Assembly (NCBI GenBank): GCA_036362985.1
Contig: JAYGXS010000007.1
Location: 9,779,388 to 9,843,387, forward strand
DNA length: 64,000 bases
Source: Ligula intestinalis
Taxonomy: Eukaryota > Platyhelminthes > Cestoda > Diphyllobothriidea > Diphyllobothriidae
Direction of reading: 5' to 3'
How positions within the stretch are numbered: the first letter of the stretch is position 1; every line of letters starts with the position of its first letter. Under the pieces are notes generated by a model. It saw only the letters and a program-made list of their open reading frames with translations, searched no databases and was not told the DNA's origin. Of the stretch, positions 54,300 through 64,000 are shown one piece after another. A program made the position numbers and the translations under genes.

Positions 54300-55160
54300 C
54301 ATTCAGGAAGTCAATTTAGGCGTAAGAACGTTTTCGATAAACTAATCGTTAGGTGACTTAAATAAATTGAGGGACAGTAGAGTTAAGAGAGATCTAAGTA
54401 ACAAATCAAAAGTAATTATGGGAAGAGGGACGAAAGGTGATAGTGGATCAAAGATGGTTGGATTATAGTCATACTTAGGGACCAGAGAGGCGAAAGTAGG
54501 GGTGGAAGGGGTACGAAACGTAGTTAATGTCCCCCCATTATCCTTGTCTACCGTTTGGTTGGGAGGCGTGAGGACGCAAGATGTCTTCATCTCGTGATGG
54601 CGTGGGTGGCCTGGGGATGCTTGCTATCGCTGACTCGTCTCTGTTTCGCGACGTGTGAACGGATGTTGAGTTGGTCTTTTTGACCACGGGATCCTTAGTG
54701 CATGCGTATATTTACAAGCAAATTACTAAGAACGATTTTAAATGCTTTGTTTTGCTAGTCACAGTAAATCTTCCCATTGTAATAAGTGCGCGTAACCCGA
54801 AGATCGAAAGCGTAACTGCTTTATTAGCAGTCCAATGGTCTCACCACTGAATCATGGGCTCATTTTCTAGCTTGTTCAGATCGTTAGATAATGACATTCT
54901 CGGTACACACTCACTAATAACTTTTGCTTTTCCATGCATAACGTGATTTCACTGACCATGTATTTATTAATTATTATCCTCTCAGATGGCAAAACACACT
55001 GCAAGTTATTTAACACAGCCAAACTGACTAAGTTCGAAGCCTTACTACACGTCAAGGTAGCTAGTTCCGGGAAAACCCGCATTCCACAATTTTTAATGAA
55101 CAGTTTGTTTTATGGGTAGCAGATACCCTTTCTTTTAGTCTAAGGGTAGATTTGGCCCTG
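54300..55160 (-). repeat. Duplicated segment copy 1: tRNA-like head joined to PLE family D 3' end
   Basis: Aligns with 56560-57430 over its full length. On the minus strand, a tRNA-like head (54775-54865) and short body are followed from about 54705 by the last codons and 3' UTR of a family D PLE, ending near 54310. Because homology also extends 270 bp past the head, the two copies may be one chimera duplicated with its flank. Confidence 0.65.
54775..54865 (-). mobile_element. SINE3 tRNA-like head, copy 1
   Basis: Minus strand: GAGCCCATGATTCAGTGGTGAG-like box A region and a degraded box B (CTTTCGATCTTCGGG). Copy 2 is better preserved. Confidence 0.5.
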
Positions 55161-55489
55161 GTAGTTAGAGGCTTGCTCGTTATTTTTATCAGGCATACAG
55201 AGCTTTTGTGCATCAAAAAGCCCATAGGTCTGTGTGCGCATACTATTGTTTGACTAACTAGCCCACTGCAGCCACAGAAAATGATGGGTGGCGAGCAGCA
55301 AATGATTTTTTTTCGAGGAAATGGTGTGATCCATCTGGTAATCTCAGTCTGTAGACTATCTGCGCTGTGCATGAGCAAATGTTTGTGCTTTCAGTCCTAT
55401 TTGGTAGGTCAGAATTATGACTGACTACATGACAGCGGCATATGCCTGAAAGGAACCTACGGTACGGCTCAGAATTCGTGAAACACGCA
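55161..55489. other. Intergenic DNA between duplicated segment and R2 copy 2
   Basis: The first ~30 bases still resemble the region after 57420; the rest is unassigned. Confidence 0.35.
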
Positions 55490-56505
55490 AATATATGCGA
55501 AAGATTGATACTCTTTCGCTAATCAGCATTGGCTTAAATTTTGATAATGCTTACCGTGTAGGCTATTCTGAAATTATTGCAGTCACGATAAGATGCCGGA
55601 TTTTTACTGAGCTTTGACCTGACCGCTAACAAAATGCATGAACTGCAAAAAGTGGCTACCTTAGTAATATTAATTTAAATATAGGGTATCCCAAAAAATG
55701 TATAAACATTTTACGTTATTGTAAACTTGGTGTTTATTATAATTTTGTTATTGAAAAAACATCAAAATATTTAAAAGTATCGTTGTGCTGTTTTTTTTCA
55801 CTGCATTTCGACTATGGCAGCAGTGGCTGAATTGAAAGAAGCTACTGAACATCAATGCACCCGAATACCAAGAGAATGGTTTCATGGTATGTGTAATTCC
55901 ATTGTTTCGCGCTGTCGGCAGTGTCACGATCAAAATGGAATTCGGTTTGAGAACATTCAATAATAAAAATAATAAAATGGTACTTGTTAATATATTAACA
56001 GTTATTTAATAATAAAATTATGATCACCGATTTTACGAATATGTAAAATATGTATGCATTTTTTAAGACATCCTGCATATTTAATGGAAAACAGCGACAA
56101 AATATCATTTCTTGTATATGTTTGGTAGAAAATTACCCCATTTTAATATTTAATACTTAAATAAAAGGTATCATTCGATTTTTTTTAAAGTTTATAAATC
56201 GCCAAATAATTTTTAAACCTACTAATTGTCAGATTTTAAATCAAGTTTTACAGACTGTACGCAGTGTTCCTCCTGTTTAAGGAAAAAAAAACCTTTACGC
56301 CTACGGTTTGAGGCATAATGCACATAGTTCTCATAAGATGTTGCATTGAAGCCAGCATTCATAAATTGACGGATACGGTGTATTGTCGATGAAAACCTCA
56401 CAATCGTAAAAAAACTCATTATAAGAGACTTCTGAAAACCGAAAAATACCCTTTCGTTTAGTATACAATGTAGAGAAGGTGTAGTTTGCTACCAACCGAG
56501 GGGGT
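55490..56505. repeat. Fold-back element R2, copy 2, interrupted by a MITE
   Basis: Matches R2 copy 1 (3492-4434) from 'atatgcgaaag' at 55493 through 'gctaccaacc' near 56500. The right inverted arm (56424-56505) is shorter than in copy 1. The mariner-type insertion at 55682-56077 splits the left arm. Confidence 0.65.
55682..56077 (+). mobile_element. mariner/Tc1-type deletion derivative (MITE) with TA duplication
   Basis: Ends are imperfect inverted repeats of about 30 bp (TAGGGTATCCCAAAAAATGT against the complement of the 56048-56077 end, which shares TCTTAAAAAATGCATAC). Copy 1 of R2 shows the empty site: TTCAAATATATTTTATGG near 3733, so the insertion is flanked by TA. An internal plus-strand remnant around 55873-55962 ends SIVSRCRQCHDQNGIRFENIQ-stop, resembling the C-terminal end of IS630/mariner-type transposases. 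The catalytic region is absent. Confidence 0.7.
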
Positions 56506-56559
56506 GGACGGTATAATGAAGAAATTGATCGGTGAATTGCTCGGCTGTTGTCATATTTT

Positions 56560-57430
56560 TTATTTCACCGATGATACTAATGTAAGCATTCGGGAAGTCA
56601 TGTTAGGCGAACAAACGTTCTCGATTAAGTAATCGACAGGCAACTACAATAAGATAAGGGTAGTTACAGTTAAAAAATTTGTGAGCAGCCAATCACGAGA
56701 AATTGTGGGAAGAGAAGGTAAAGAGGTGCTAAGGGATCAAACTGGTAAGATTATTGTCATAATAATGGGCAAGGTAGGCGAACAGGGGAAAAGGGTCGGA
56801 CACGTAGTTAATGTCCGCCCATCGTCATTGTCTAAAGTTTTTTTCGGAGGCGTGAGGACATGAGGTGCCATCATCACAAGATGATGCTTGCTTTTGCTGT
56901 CTCCTTACCGGCTTGTGCCGTCGTAGGAAGTATGTAAACGGATGTGGAGTTTGTTTTTGGCCGCGGGAGCCTTAGTGCATGTGTATGTCTACAAGCAAAT
57001 TGCGAAGAACAATTTTAAGTGCTTCGTTTTGCTAGTAGGAGTACAAATTTGCATTGTAATAGGTGCACCTAACCCGAGATTCGTACCTGTGAATAGTTTT
57101 TTTAGCAGTGCAGTGCCTTCACCACTGAGCCACGGGCTCACTGCTTATCCTGTTTAGATCGGCAGATATTGACATTCCCTGGTACACGATCAGTGCGAAC
57201 TTTTGCTGTTTCATGTATAACACGATTTCAAATGGCCGTCATTTATTAAATTTTTATCTCTTAGATGGCAAAAAAATTGTAAGGTATTGAACATGGCCAA
57301 AATGTCTATTTTCGAAGCCATACTACAGGTTAAGGTTCCTAGTGCCAAGAAAACTCATATTCCAATATGCTTAATGAACAGTCTGTTTAATGGGTACCAG
57401 ATAGTCTCCTAGGTGGTAGATTTTGGCCTG
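56560..57430 (-). repeat. Duplicated segment copy 2: tRNA-like head joined to PLE family D 3' end
   Basis: Direct-repeat partner of 54300-55160, about 2.27 kb away. The PLE part includes a degenerate hammerhead (CTGTCGA, GAGA) near 56600-56640 on the minus strand. Confidence 0.65.
57055..57145 (-). mobile_element. SINE3 tRNA-like head, copy 2
   Basis: Minus strand: GTGGCTCAGTGGTGAAGGC is a good box A, and GGTACGAATCTCGG is a near-consensus box B. The anticodon region is disrupted by an A run, so it is a tRNA-derived head, not a tRNA gene. Confidence 0.6.
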
Positions 57431-57754
57431 TTATGTAAATACTCCTTCCTTATACTTCTCAGGTTTGTGGTTTAATTCCCAGCTGATAGGTCGGGGATTG
57501 GATTGCCCAATTGACGGTAGAGTATGCATGAAACGGACTCTACAATAATCTACCCGTACATTGTGTCTGCAATGTTAACTTGATTAAAATCGGCCTGGCA
57601 GGTGGTCGCCTCTTCGTGCGGATTACCATCCCATATGGAGCTTCTTTGCTCCGGGCAGCTAGTGTATCAGTGTACGCTACTTCCTAATTGAGTCGGATGA
57701 GTTGTAGTCCTTTATATATGACGCATACTAAGCTGCGCATAACTCACACTATCT

Positions 57755-57845
57755 TACGGATGCCTATGATAAAGAATTCTCGACAGAATCCAAAACGACA
57801 GGAAAATAAAATTCTTGTTCCAATGATCGCATCTTCTTCTTCTTC
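57755..57845 (+). mobile_element. PLE family E 3'-end fragment (E6)
   Basis: 'cctatgataaagaattctcg' begins a hammerhead-like block with AATTC/GAATC helix II, then AAAACGACAGG, AATAAA, 'cttgttccaatgatcgc' and a CTT tract. It belongs to the subfamily with A in place of the conserved C3. Confidence 0.6.
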
Positions 57846-58599
57846 TGGCAAATGGACGAAGACTTTCACAAACTATATTAACATAAAATCAAATAAAACA
57901 CAGTTGCGTATGCTTGCAGTCACAAGTTGTGTTTAACTGATGCAGGACTTGAATTTTGGGAAACATTAACTGCTGAGTTTTGTTCCGAGGGAGGATGCTG
58001 TCATTAACCGGCAACCGACGAGTGAATATTCAGTTACTTTCACCCAGCACTTGCTTTGATCGGAAAATTGTTTTGAAGGTGTGCTTAAGGTGTTTTTTTG
58101 AAAGTAATTGGGACAGAGTGACCTCACTATCCTGTGGGCGCAAAATCGTAAAGGTGAAAATGTCCGTTAACGTTTTGAACAGACCAAAAACCGGGGTAAA
58201 TAAAAAAATTGCAAACCATTTAAAGTTGTGTTTGCAAAGGCAAATGGATGGACACAGGCGCTTTGAACCTCGAACGAGAATCAGTACTAAACAGTAGTCT
58301 GGCTCCATTTGCTTATTGGAGACTTTGCAAAGTAGCACAGTATATGAAGAACTGCAAAAAGCACCGAGTACTTTGAACCAGGGGTTGCAGTAGCTAAGAA
58401 GATTGGATTTGAAAATTTCTCCTCTCACCCGACACTAAATTTATTTTTAATTATCCCGATTGGGCATTATGTCTAGCTTACACTCAGAGCTCGTAGTCAG
58501 TCCATCGTCTATTGCACAGAGTGGTTTTCTGAGAGACAGGCTGCAACAGCTCCTTATAAACGCAACCTCACATGAAAGTTGAGTCGCTCAAACCCTCAT
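57846..58599. other. Intergenic DNA, nothing recognised
   Basis: Open frames 57980-58297 (plus) and 58030-58428 (minus) overlap and carry no recognised domain. Confidence 0.4.
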
Positions 58600-59654
58600 T
58601 TGTGGCAAATCTCAGTGTTTGTGTTTAAGGACGCAGATCCTGTAAGTAGTATGCGTAGAGGGGGTCATTAGATAGTTCAGCAGCTGCACGCATTCCCGGA
58701 AGCCGTTCATTGACAGGTGCACACGGTGACTGGCAGCGAGAAGGAAAAAAGATAACCAGTTCCAGACGTGGTGCAGTTTCCTCACTATAAACAATGTGAA
58801 GCACTTAAAGCTATCACACTGCGATAAAAGCCGTGGCCTAAAAGGTTGCCAACTTTCGCAATACGTACGTTCACCGTCGATTTCGACGATGGGCACCACG
58901 CGCTCCAACAAGCCGCTGCAAACGCTGAAGCAAGCCGCAGCGTACACAGAGGCAACCTGGGCAAGCAACACGAAAGCGACAGCAAGCGGGTGCAACGCAG
59001 AGAACTGGCACGAGAGAAAAAAACAGGAGTTTAGGCAGACTTGCACAGAATCTTACCACTCGCTCGCCACGCCCACCTCCGTTTCCGGTGTAAAGACAAA
59101 GTCAATAAGGCCGGGGATGAGGGAGGGTGTAGATGGCTGGCGCGATAAACACTCAGCACGCGCACACTTGACACAGCCATCTCGCTAGGTATGCTCCCAA
59201 CTGTGCGGGAGCGCTATAAAGGCCACATTAAGAGGGAGCCATTGCAACCCGACTCTCAGTCCTCCTTAACCTCCCATACGCACACACAAACACTCGCGTA
59301 CAAAAGGAGCAGCTACGTGGGGGTCCGAGTTTTCCCGTCAGTTGGCAGACCCTCCAAGCCACGGCTTTTAGCGAACCGTGATAGATTCAAACGCATTCAG
59401 ATTTATTATAGTGAGGGAAGAAACGCGCCGAGGTCGACCTCACTCTCTCCCCCACCACATAGTGACAGCCTAGCTTTGCGGGCACCCACAATAATTCCGC
59501 TAAAACATTCAGTCCAGTGTGGGTTCGTGCGGGATGGATGACTGGCGCACTGTGAGTCAGGCTGCAAAACCTCCTTCTCATTTTGACGCTTCTGGCACTC
59601 TTACTCAGGTGGCATCTGTAGCGGCAGGATTGGGGGTGGCTCTGCCTGCGGTCT
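58600..59654 (+). promoter_or_regulatory. GC-richer island with TATA box, possible promoter of an unseen gene
   Basis: The composition here is like the DNA around the phosphatase gene and unlike the repeats. A TATAAA lies at 59215-59220 in a GC-rich setting (gggagcgctataaaggcc). Overlapping open frames (58612-59046 minus, 58796-59188 plus, 59191-59541 plus) show no known domain. A first exon or promoter is possible; nothing proves transcription. Confidence 0.25.
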
Positions 59655-59935
59655 TCTTGACTTCGTTATGACTCCACACCCAGACGGTGAAGAGAAGGAT
59701 AGAGTAGGGTAAATGCATTGCAAGTTTAGTCGTAGCATGCGCAATTTCTTACTCTTGCTTCCAGCCCCCTGTGAACCACAACCCAGAAACTGACTATCCA
59801 AATGCCGTGTGGGTGTGTATTAGTCTTCTTCTCCCATCTCCGGACTTCTTGACTTTGTATTGACACAGAGTCTACGCGCTGAAATGTGGAGAGTCTGAGG
59901 TAAATGCTATGCAAGTGGGCGTTAACTGTACAATC
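59655..59935 (+). repeat. Short repeat R5, copies 2 and 3
   Basis: 59655-59760 and 59845-59935 both carry 'ttcttgactt.gt.atgac', a GA-rich block and '.taaatgc.atgcaagt', as at 34463-34560. Confidence 0.5.
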
Positions 59936-60614
59936 TTGTCGTAAAACAAAGCGTGAAACGGAGAGTCAAATTTGTGTGCAAACTACGATTTCGCAGAAGA
60001 AGATGGTTTGAACTGAGTTAGTAGGAGCGTCTTTGCTCTAAGCATCAACATTTTGCTTTTTGCAGGGAGGCAGACTGCTCTGCTACGGCAGCAGAACATT
60101 TCAGTGTAACTGTAACTTCATAGCCATCAGGAACAAAATACTTTCAAATGTCCCTTCTGACAGAAAGCCTGACTAAAAACTGCAATCTGTAAGGAAATGG
60201 TATGTAGTCGGGATGGGTTCAATATGCATGATTCGCTACTCCATTTTCTTAAGTAGGTATTGCTCAGTTAATTTATTTCCTCGAGTCATCTGTTGCTGAC
60301 CCCGACTAGATAGACATGCACTTGCCGAGAATTCAGTTTTAGTTTTGTAAGGTCTTGCATCGTTCAAATTATTAGCAGATTAATGAAATAAAGGAGAACA
60401 ATGAGCAGAAGTACTGTTTGTTAGCATTGTCTCAAAAGTCGGAGTCAGAAAAATTTGTGATAATTACTAAATGAGCTAATGTCCTTACCAGACGATTTAT
60501 AAATGCATTTATTCCCTTTCTTATTTACTACCTTTAATGAGTTATTTTTTAGTTTTTTTCTCATCAGTTGCTCATATTTCTTACGCTTTTTAGTTGATAT
60601 TACATCGAAACAAA
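59936..60614. other. Intergenic DNA, nothing recognised
   Basis: Spacer between short repeat R5 and the family D pair; no gene or repeat was recognised. Confidence 0.4.
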
Positions 60615-60633
60615 ACTTCAGGAAGTCAAGTTA

Positions 60634-60670
60634 GGCAAACGAAAATTTTCGATTAATTCGTCATCAGGCA
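60634..60670 (-). ncRNA. Hammerhead ribozyme of PLE D, core intact
   Basis: Minus strand: GC (helix I), CTGATGA, one extra C, GA-ATTAA-TC helix II, GAAA, a helix III of A15.1-U16.1, A-U and a G-U pair, U17, GCC. All core bases are present; helix I has two strong pairs. Confidence 0.65.
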
Positions 60671-60984
60671 AAAACGATTTAGTAAGGGAGGGTACAGTTA
60701 AAAAAGGTTGGGCAACCAGGTTGTAGTAATTAGGGGGAGAGGTATTAAGAAATCGAAGGGGATCAGGTTCTTATCATAATTAGGGACCAGAAAGTGGAAA
60801 TGGGGGGGGGGCTGGTCCGATAAATAGTTCATCTGGCCCTGTCGATCCTGCCTCGTGTTTTGTTAAGAGACGTGAGGGTGCAATGTGTCATCGTCTCGTG
60901 CGGGCGAGAGTGACCTGGGGATGCTTGTTGTCACTGTCTCGTCACCGTTTTGTGGCATGGCGGATGTTCATTTGGTTTCGGCCA

Positions 60985-61290
60985 CGAAAGCCTCAGTATC
61001 TGCAAAAACGCCTTCTACGCCATGAGATTCGGTGCAAGTCGTACGGCAACTGCCTCTGCCGTCGCAAGTATCCGCTGACGCAGGAATTTGAAATGTTTCG
61101 TCGGCACTTTATACATGACTTAAAACGCTCGTTTTACGTTTACCCGAAGACTGCTGCCAATCATGTAAGGCAGAATCGCCGTAGATAGTGTATTTTCCTT
61201 GGCTCTGTTTAGCCAAGCAGGATGCTGTTCTCGCAAGCGCTTGGATAGCCGCCCAGTAGTTCGACCAATATAACCTGCTCCACAGACACT
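60985..61290 (-). pseudogene. PLE family D GIY-YIG endonuclease fragment
   Basis: Minus-strand translation: CGAGYIGRTTGRLSKRLREQHPAWLNRAKENTLSTAIL, then a stop after VNVKRAF, then VMYKVPTKHFKFLRQRILATAEAVAVRL. This is the GIY-YIG domain from its YIG half onwards. An open frame continuing upstream to 61407 is antisense to the plus arm and not part of the protein. Confidence 0.75.
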
Positions 61291-61580
61291 AAGGCTCCCG
61301 TGGCCGAAAAAATCTGTCCACACATTTCCTACCATACCGCAAGACGGGGACGAGACAGCGACAGTGGGTGTCCCTAGGCCACCCACGCTGTCACGAGACG
61401 ATGACACCTTGCATCCTCACACCTCAAAACAGAACGCGAGACATAGACAACGGACGGACACGAACTAGTTGTTGGATCCCCCTACCGCCTCTCTGGTTTC
61501 TAATTATAACCAGAATCTAACCCCCATTTTCCCTTAACATCTCGAAAACGTTCGTCTAACCTGAATTCCGACTGCATACA

Positions 61581-62304
61581 TTGGTATCATTGGAACAACA
61601 CTCAGCAACAGTCAAGCAATCAACTGATCCCGCTCTTGATTAGATTGTCCATCCAGTACATTCTGACCTAATGGTTACGAAGTCTTCCAATTCCATACGA
61701 AGAGGCTTCGGACATAAATCTCGCAGTGCATTGACATTTCAGCGTTCTTTACTGCGATATCTAATATGCTACTGCACGTGTAAAGAGAGACTGAAATGCA
61801 TGAAAATCATATGCTGGTACTTTCTCTTATATAGCTGCGCATTTTATGTAATGTGCTTAATTTGTTCGTTGACTCTTTGTTCTCAGTGAATGAAGCTATT
61901 TTTGCCGAATATTTTGTATGCCGCTTTATAAATAAAGCAGAGTTAATTAGGCAGGACTTGTAAAAATTTAGCTTTACCGGGTTAGATGTTTTGTAGAAAG
62001 CAGATTGACTTGCCCGGGAAATAACGACTTAACAGAGGCTAATCTACACTCCACCGCGGCCAGTTGCGTCGCAATGAGCAAACTACCAGCCCAAGATGCA
62101 TGCCAGATAATCCAGGCTGCACGGCCTGGGCATTTTGCTTTGTGCCTGAATCACAAGAGTTTGCGCGAACATGCCCTCCGCCAATTAAGGCCTAAACTCA
62201 TCTTGTGCAGGTTTTTTCATTGCCTTCTGCAAGCAGCTGTCATTTCAACGTTCCTGCTTTTTCAACAGCTAAATATGCCAGGAAAAAATAACTTTAGTTT
62301 TGCC
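61581..62304. other. Intergenic DNA, nothing recognised
   Basis: Open frames 61671-61889 and 62005-62313 show no domain. Confidence 0.4.
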
Positions 62305-62440
62305 CCAATCTGATTTTATTTGTTTTGAATTGATCCAATTGTAAAAAACGCGAGGCGTTCTGCAGGATTTTAATCCGCGCAGCAGTGAAGGTCTGTACCG
62401 GAAGCCAACGCTCTTACTATTGAGCTACAAACACTCCACC
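62305..62440 (-). mobile_element. SINE2-family copy, minus strand
   Basis: Minus strand: TAGCTCAATAGTAAGAGC (box A), GTTGGCTTCCGG, a box B-like GGATTAAAATCC, and the tail 'tggatcaattcaaaacaaat', which matches the SINE2 tail. Confidence 0.6.
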
Positions 62441-62559
62441 GCGCGCCATGAATTTACTCACATATGGGTTGATATTACTCGCCTAAATGTACCGCTCGTT
62501 TGGAGTCCACCAATACAGAACAGCAAGTTGACTGCCCATGCAGGATTTCCAAAGCAATC

Positions 62560-62705
62560 ACTGAGCTCAGTTGTTAGATTATTGGCTTCGGGTAAAGGCC
62601 ATCCCTACTACGGGGGTTCAAATCCAGCCGAACGCCTTGAGTTTTTGACGATGGGGTCAACTCAAATTAAGCAAATCTACCACACATTTTTTGCAGTATG
62701 GACTA
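62560..62705 (+). mobile_element. SINE2-family copy, plus strand
   Basis: GAGCTCAGTTGTTAGATTATTGG-like box A region, then GGGTTCAAATCC (near-consensus box B), then the tail 'gggtcaactcaaattaagc'. It lies about 120 bp from, and inverted relative to, the previous copy. Confidence 0.6.
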
Positions 62706-64000
62706 TATTTAGCAAAGACAAGGTCCCTTTTTGCGATGTAGACATTCGAGTTAGAATGACACCCGGGACTATCGTGCCAATCCAACTATTTGCATGTCGT
62801 ACCCAATAACCTGGAAGTGATATTTGGCTTTATGTGGTTCTAAGGTTAATAAACAAACATTTTTACGATGAGAGACAGCAGTGCAGAACCAATCATTAAC
62901 CCCGACTTCAAGTTGCGTGATCCGGTGGACCTGGGTTTCTAGGCTTGCCCGCCTATTATGCAAGGGAGTGAGAGCTGACAGGTGTCTATGCTTCTTTAGC
63001 TTACTGTTATATAACTAATTTGCAGTTAGTAAAAGGACTTTAAGGGCTTTGTGAGCGGGGAAGTTGCAGCACCCGTACAAACCTTCTCGATCTTTTGCTT
63101 TCATGTTTGAAGAAAACTGGCTCCATAATTCTCCTTCTGGTTAAGCATGCTTATTTGTTGAATAGTCTCATTTTTTGTCAAAATGAAAAGTAGTTGCTCT
63201 ATCGTAACGCAGCAAGGCATTCATATTGGTCGTTGTAACCGGTTTTATCAGCCGGATATCACAACTCAAACGACACAAATGGTGGTCACATTGACGGGAA
63301 GGGTAACATTACTGTTTTTTTCATGCATCTGTTGGGCGGAAAAGCGTCAAATATGTTATGCAGACAGAATGGAAAGTTTAATTTTGTCTTTTCTAAATTA
63401 AAATGCGTCGTACGAGCAATAAGAAATAGTCATACGGGAAATGTAAATTAACAGGAAATCGGCTGTTCTCAGGCCTTTCAAATCAAGCGGTTAATTAAAT
63501 AAGTATCACTTTTTTTCTGATTCTATTAAAAAAATATGAAGGGATTCCTTCCAAATATTCCATGAAGTCCAAACCTGCATTTTTAACATAATAATAGTTG
63601 TAACGATGTTGTAACGATGTGGTCTATCAAGGATAAAAAGTGGGCTTAGGGAATGACTGACGTCACTCCATCGCCAAATTGAGGGTGTTTACGGCATCTT
63701 TCTTTTTTGGGGATAGGAAAGTTTGAATTTATTTGTGGATAGGCAAGTTGCTGTCGTCTATAACGACCTGGATGAATGATAACATAAACTGTCTCAATCC
63801 AAAAAAGTTACTTATTAGGTCTGCTAAAAATATCAAACTACTTAATGGGTATACTCTACTTTTGTTTTTGATAACCTCGAATTCGAAACTGAATCCTTAT
63901 CTTAGTGTAAAAGAGTCATTTCATATTCTTCCGGTAGCTACGGGTCAGTTGTGTTGTTGCTCCGAAATCTTCCTTATTGTAAGCGAAGCGTTACCCATTT
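62706..64000. other. Intergenic DNA to window end, nothing recognised
   Basis: No coding, RNA or shared-repeat signal recognised. Confidence 0.4.

Larger units (their letters stand above)
60615..61580. mobile_element. Head-to-head inverted pair of PLE family D
   Basis: The minus arm (61286 down to about 60615) has the GIY-YIG domain, 3' UTR and hammerhead. The plus arm (about 61288-61580) starts in the last codons (CACTAAGGCTCCCGTGG) and runs through the same 3' UTR ('cacgagacgatgacac', 'ctcacacctc') to a decayed end. They join at about 61287. Confidence 0.75.

Noticed and set aside
58612..59046. 144-codon minus-strand open frame with hydrophobic start
   Set aside because: Overlaps several other open frames on both strands in a GC-richer patch. 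Hydrophobicity alone is not evidence for a secreted protein.
61120..61407. 95-codon single open frame as an endonuclease gene
   Set aside because: Only its C-terminal part is GIY-YIG; the first ~40 residues are the antisense of the plus arm of the family D inverted pair.
1..64000. CRISPR array, rRNA genes, bacterial operons or riboswitches
   Set aside because: No regularly spaced direct repeats, rRNA-like blocks or prokaryotic gene organisation were seen; the content is eukaryotic.

Overview
This window is non-coding, repeat-dominated DNA from a metazoan nuclear genome. It is AT-rich, with one convincing host gene and dozens of decayed retroelement fragments, and it carries a degenerate TTAGGG-type telomeric array. 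The mix of many Penelope-like elements (PLEs) ending in hammerhead ribozymes, plus tRNA-headed SINEs, fits a parasitic flatworm, perhaps a tapeworm with a large genome. That assignment is inference; no single marker proves it.

The one intact gene is an intronless atypical dual-specificity phosphatase of 309 aa on the + strand at 19501-20430. It has a GC-richer 5' flank and a pyrimidine/GT-rich 3' flank.

Layout. 0-5 kb: two copies of an old repeat (R1) around a truncated family A PLE, and a fold-back element (R2). 6-8 kb: the longest family B PLE, inserted in repeat R3. 8-15 kb: three diverged head-to-tail copies of a ~2.35-kb repeat (R3). One holds a fold-back insertion with a telomeric-repeat core, another a 164-bp-arm palindrome. 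15-17 kb: two copies of repeat R4. 19.5-20.4 kb: the phosphatase. 22.8-39.6 kb: densely nested PLE families A, B, C, E and G plus HHR-bearing SINEs. 43-53 kb: scattered E, G and B elements and SINEs. 54-57.4 kb: a duplicated segment joining a tRNA-like head to a family D PLE tail, with a mariner-type MITE in an R2 copy. 60.6-61.6 kb: a family D pair. Family letters are my own labels.

Two themes stand out. First, hammerhead ribozyme motifs (core C-U-G-A-N-G-A ... G-A-A-A ... U-H) lie at the 3' ends of five PLE families (A, B, C, D, E), with a decayed version in G and a related motif in a tRNA-derived SINE. About ten retain every core base. Their helix III is tiny or self-complementary, the form known to act as dimers. 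Second, nine PLE insertions are head-to-head inverted pairs: two truncated copies share a 5' junction, and their 3' ends and ribozymes face outward. At least one pair is flanked as a unit by a 12-bp direct repeat, which suggests a single integration event.

I recognised no CRISPR, rRNA or functional tRNA gene. All boundaries and alignments were made by eye.
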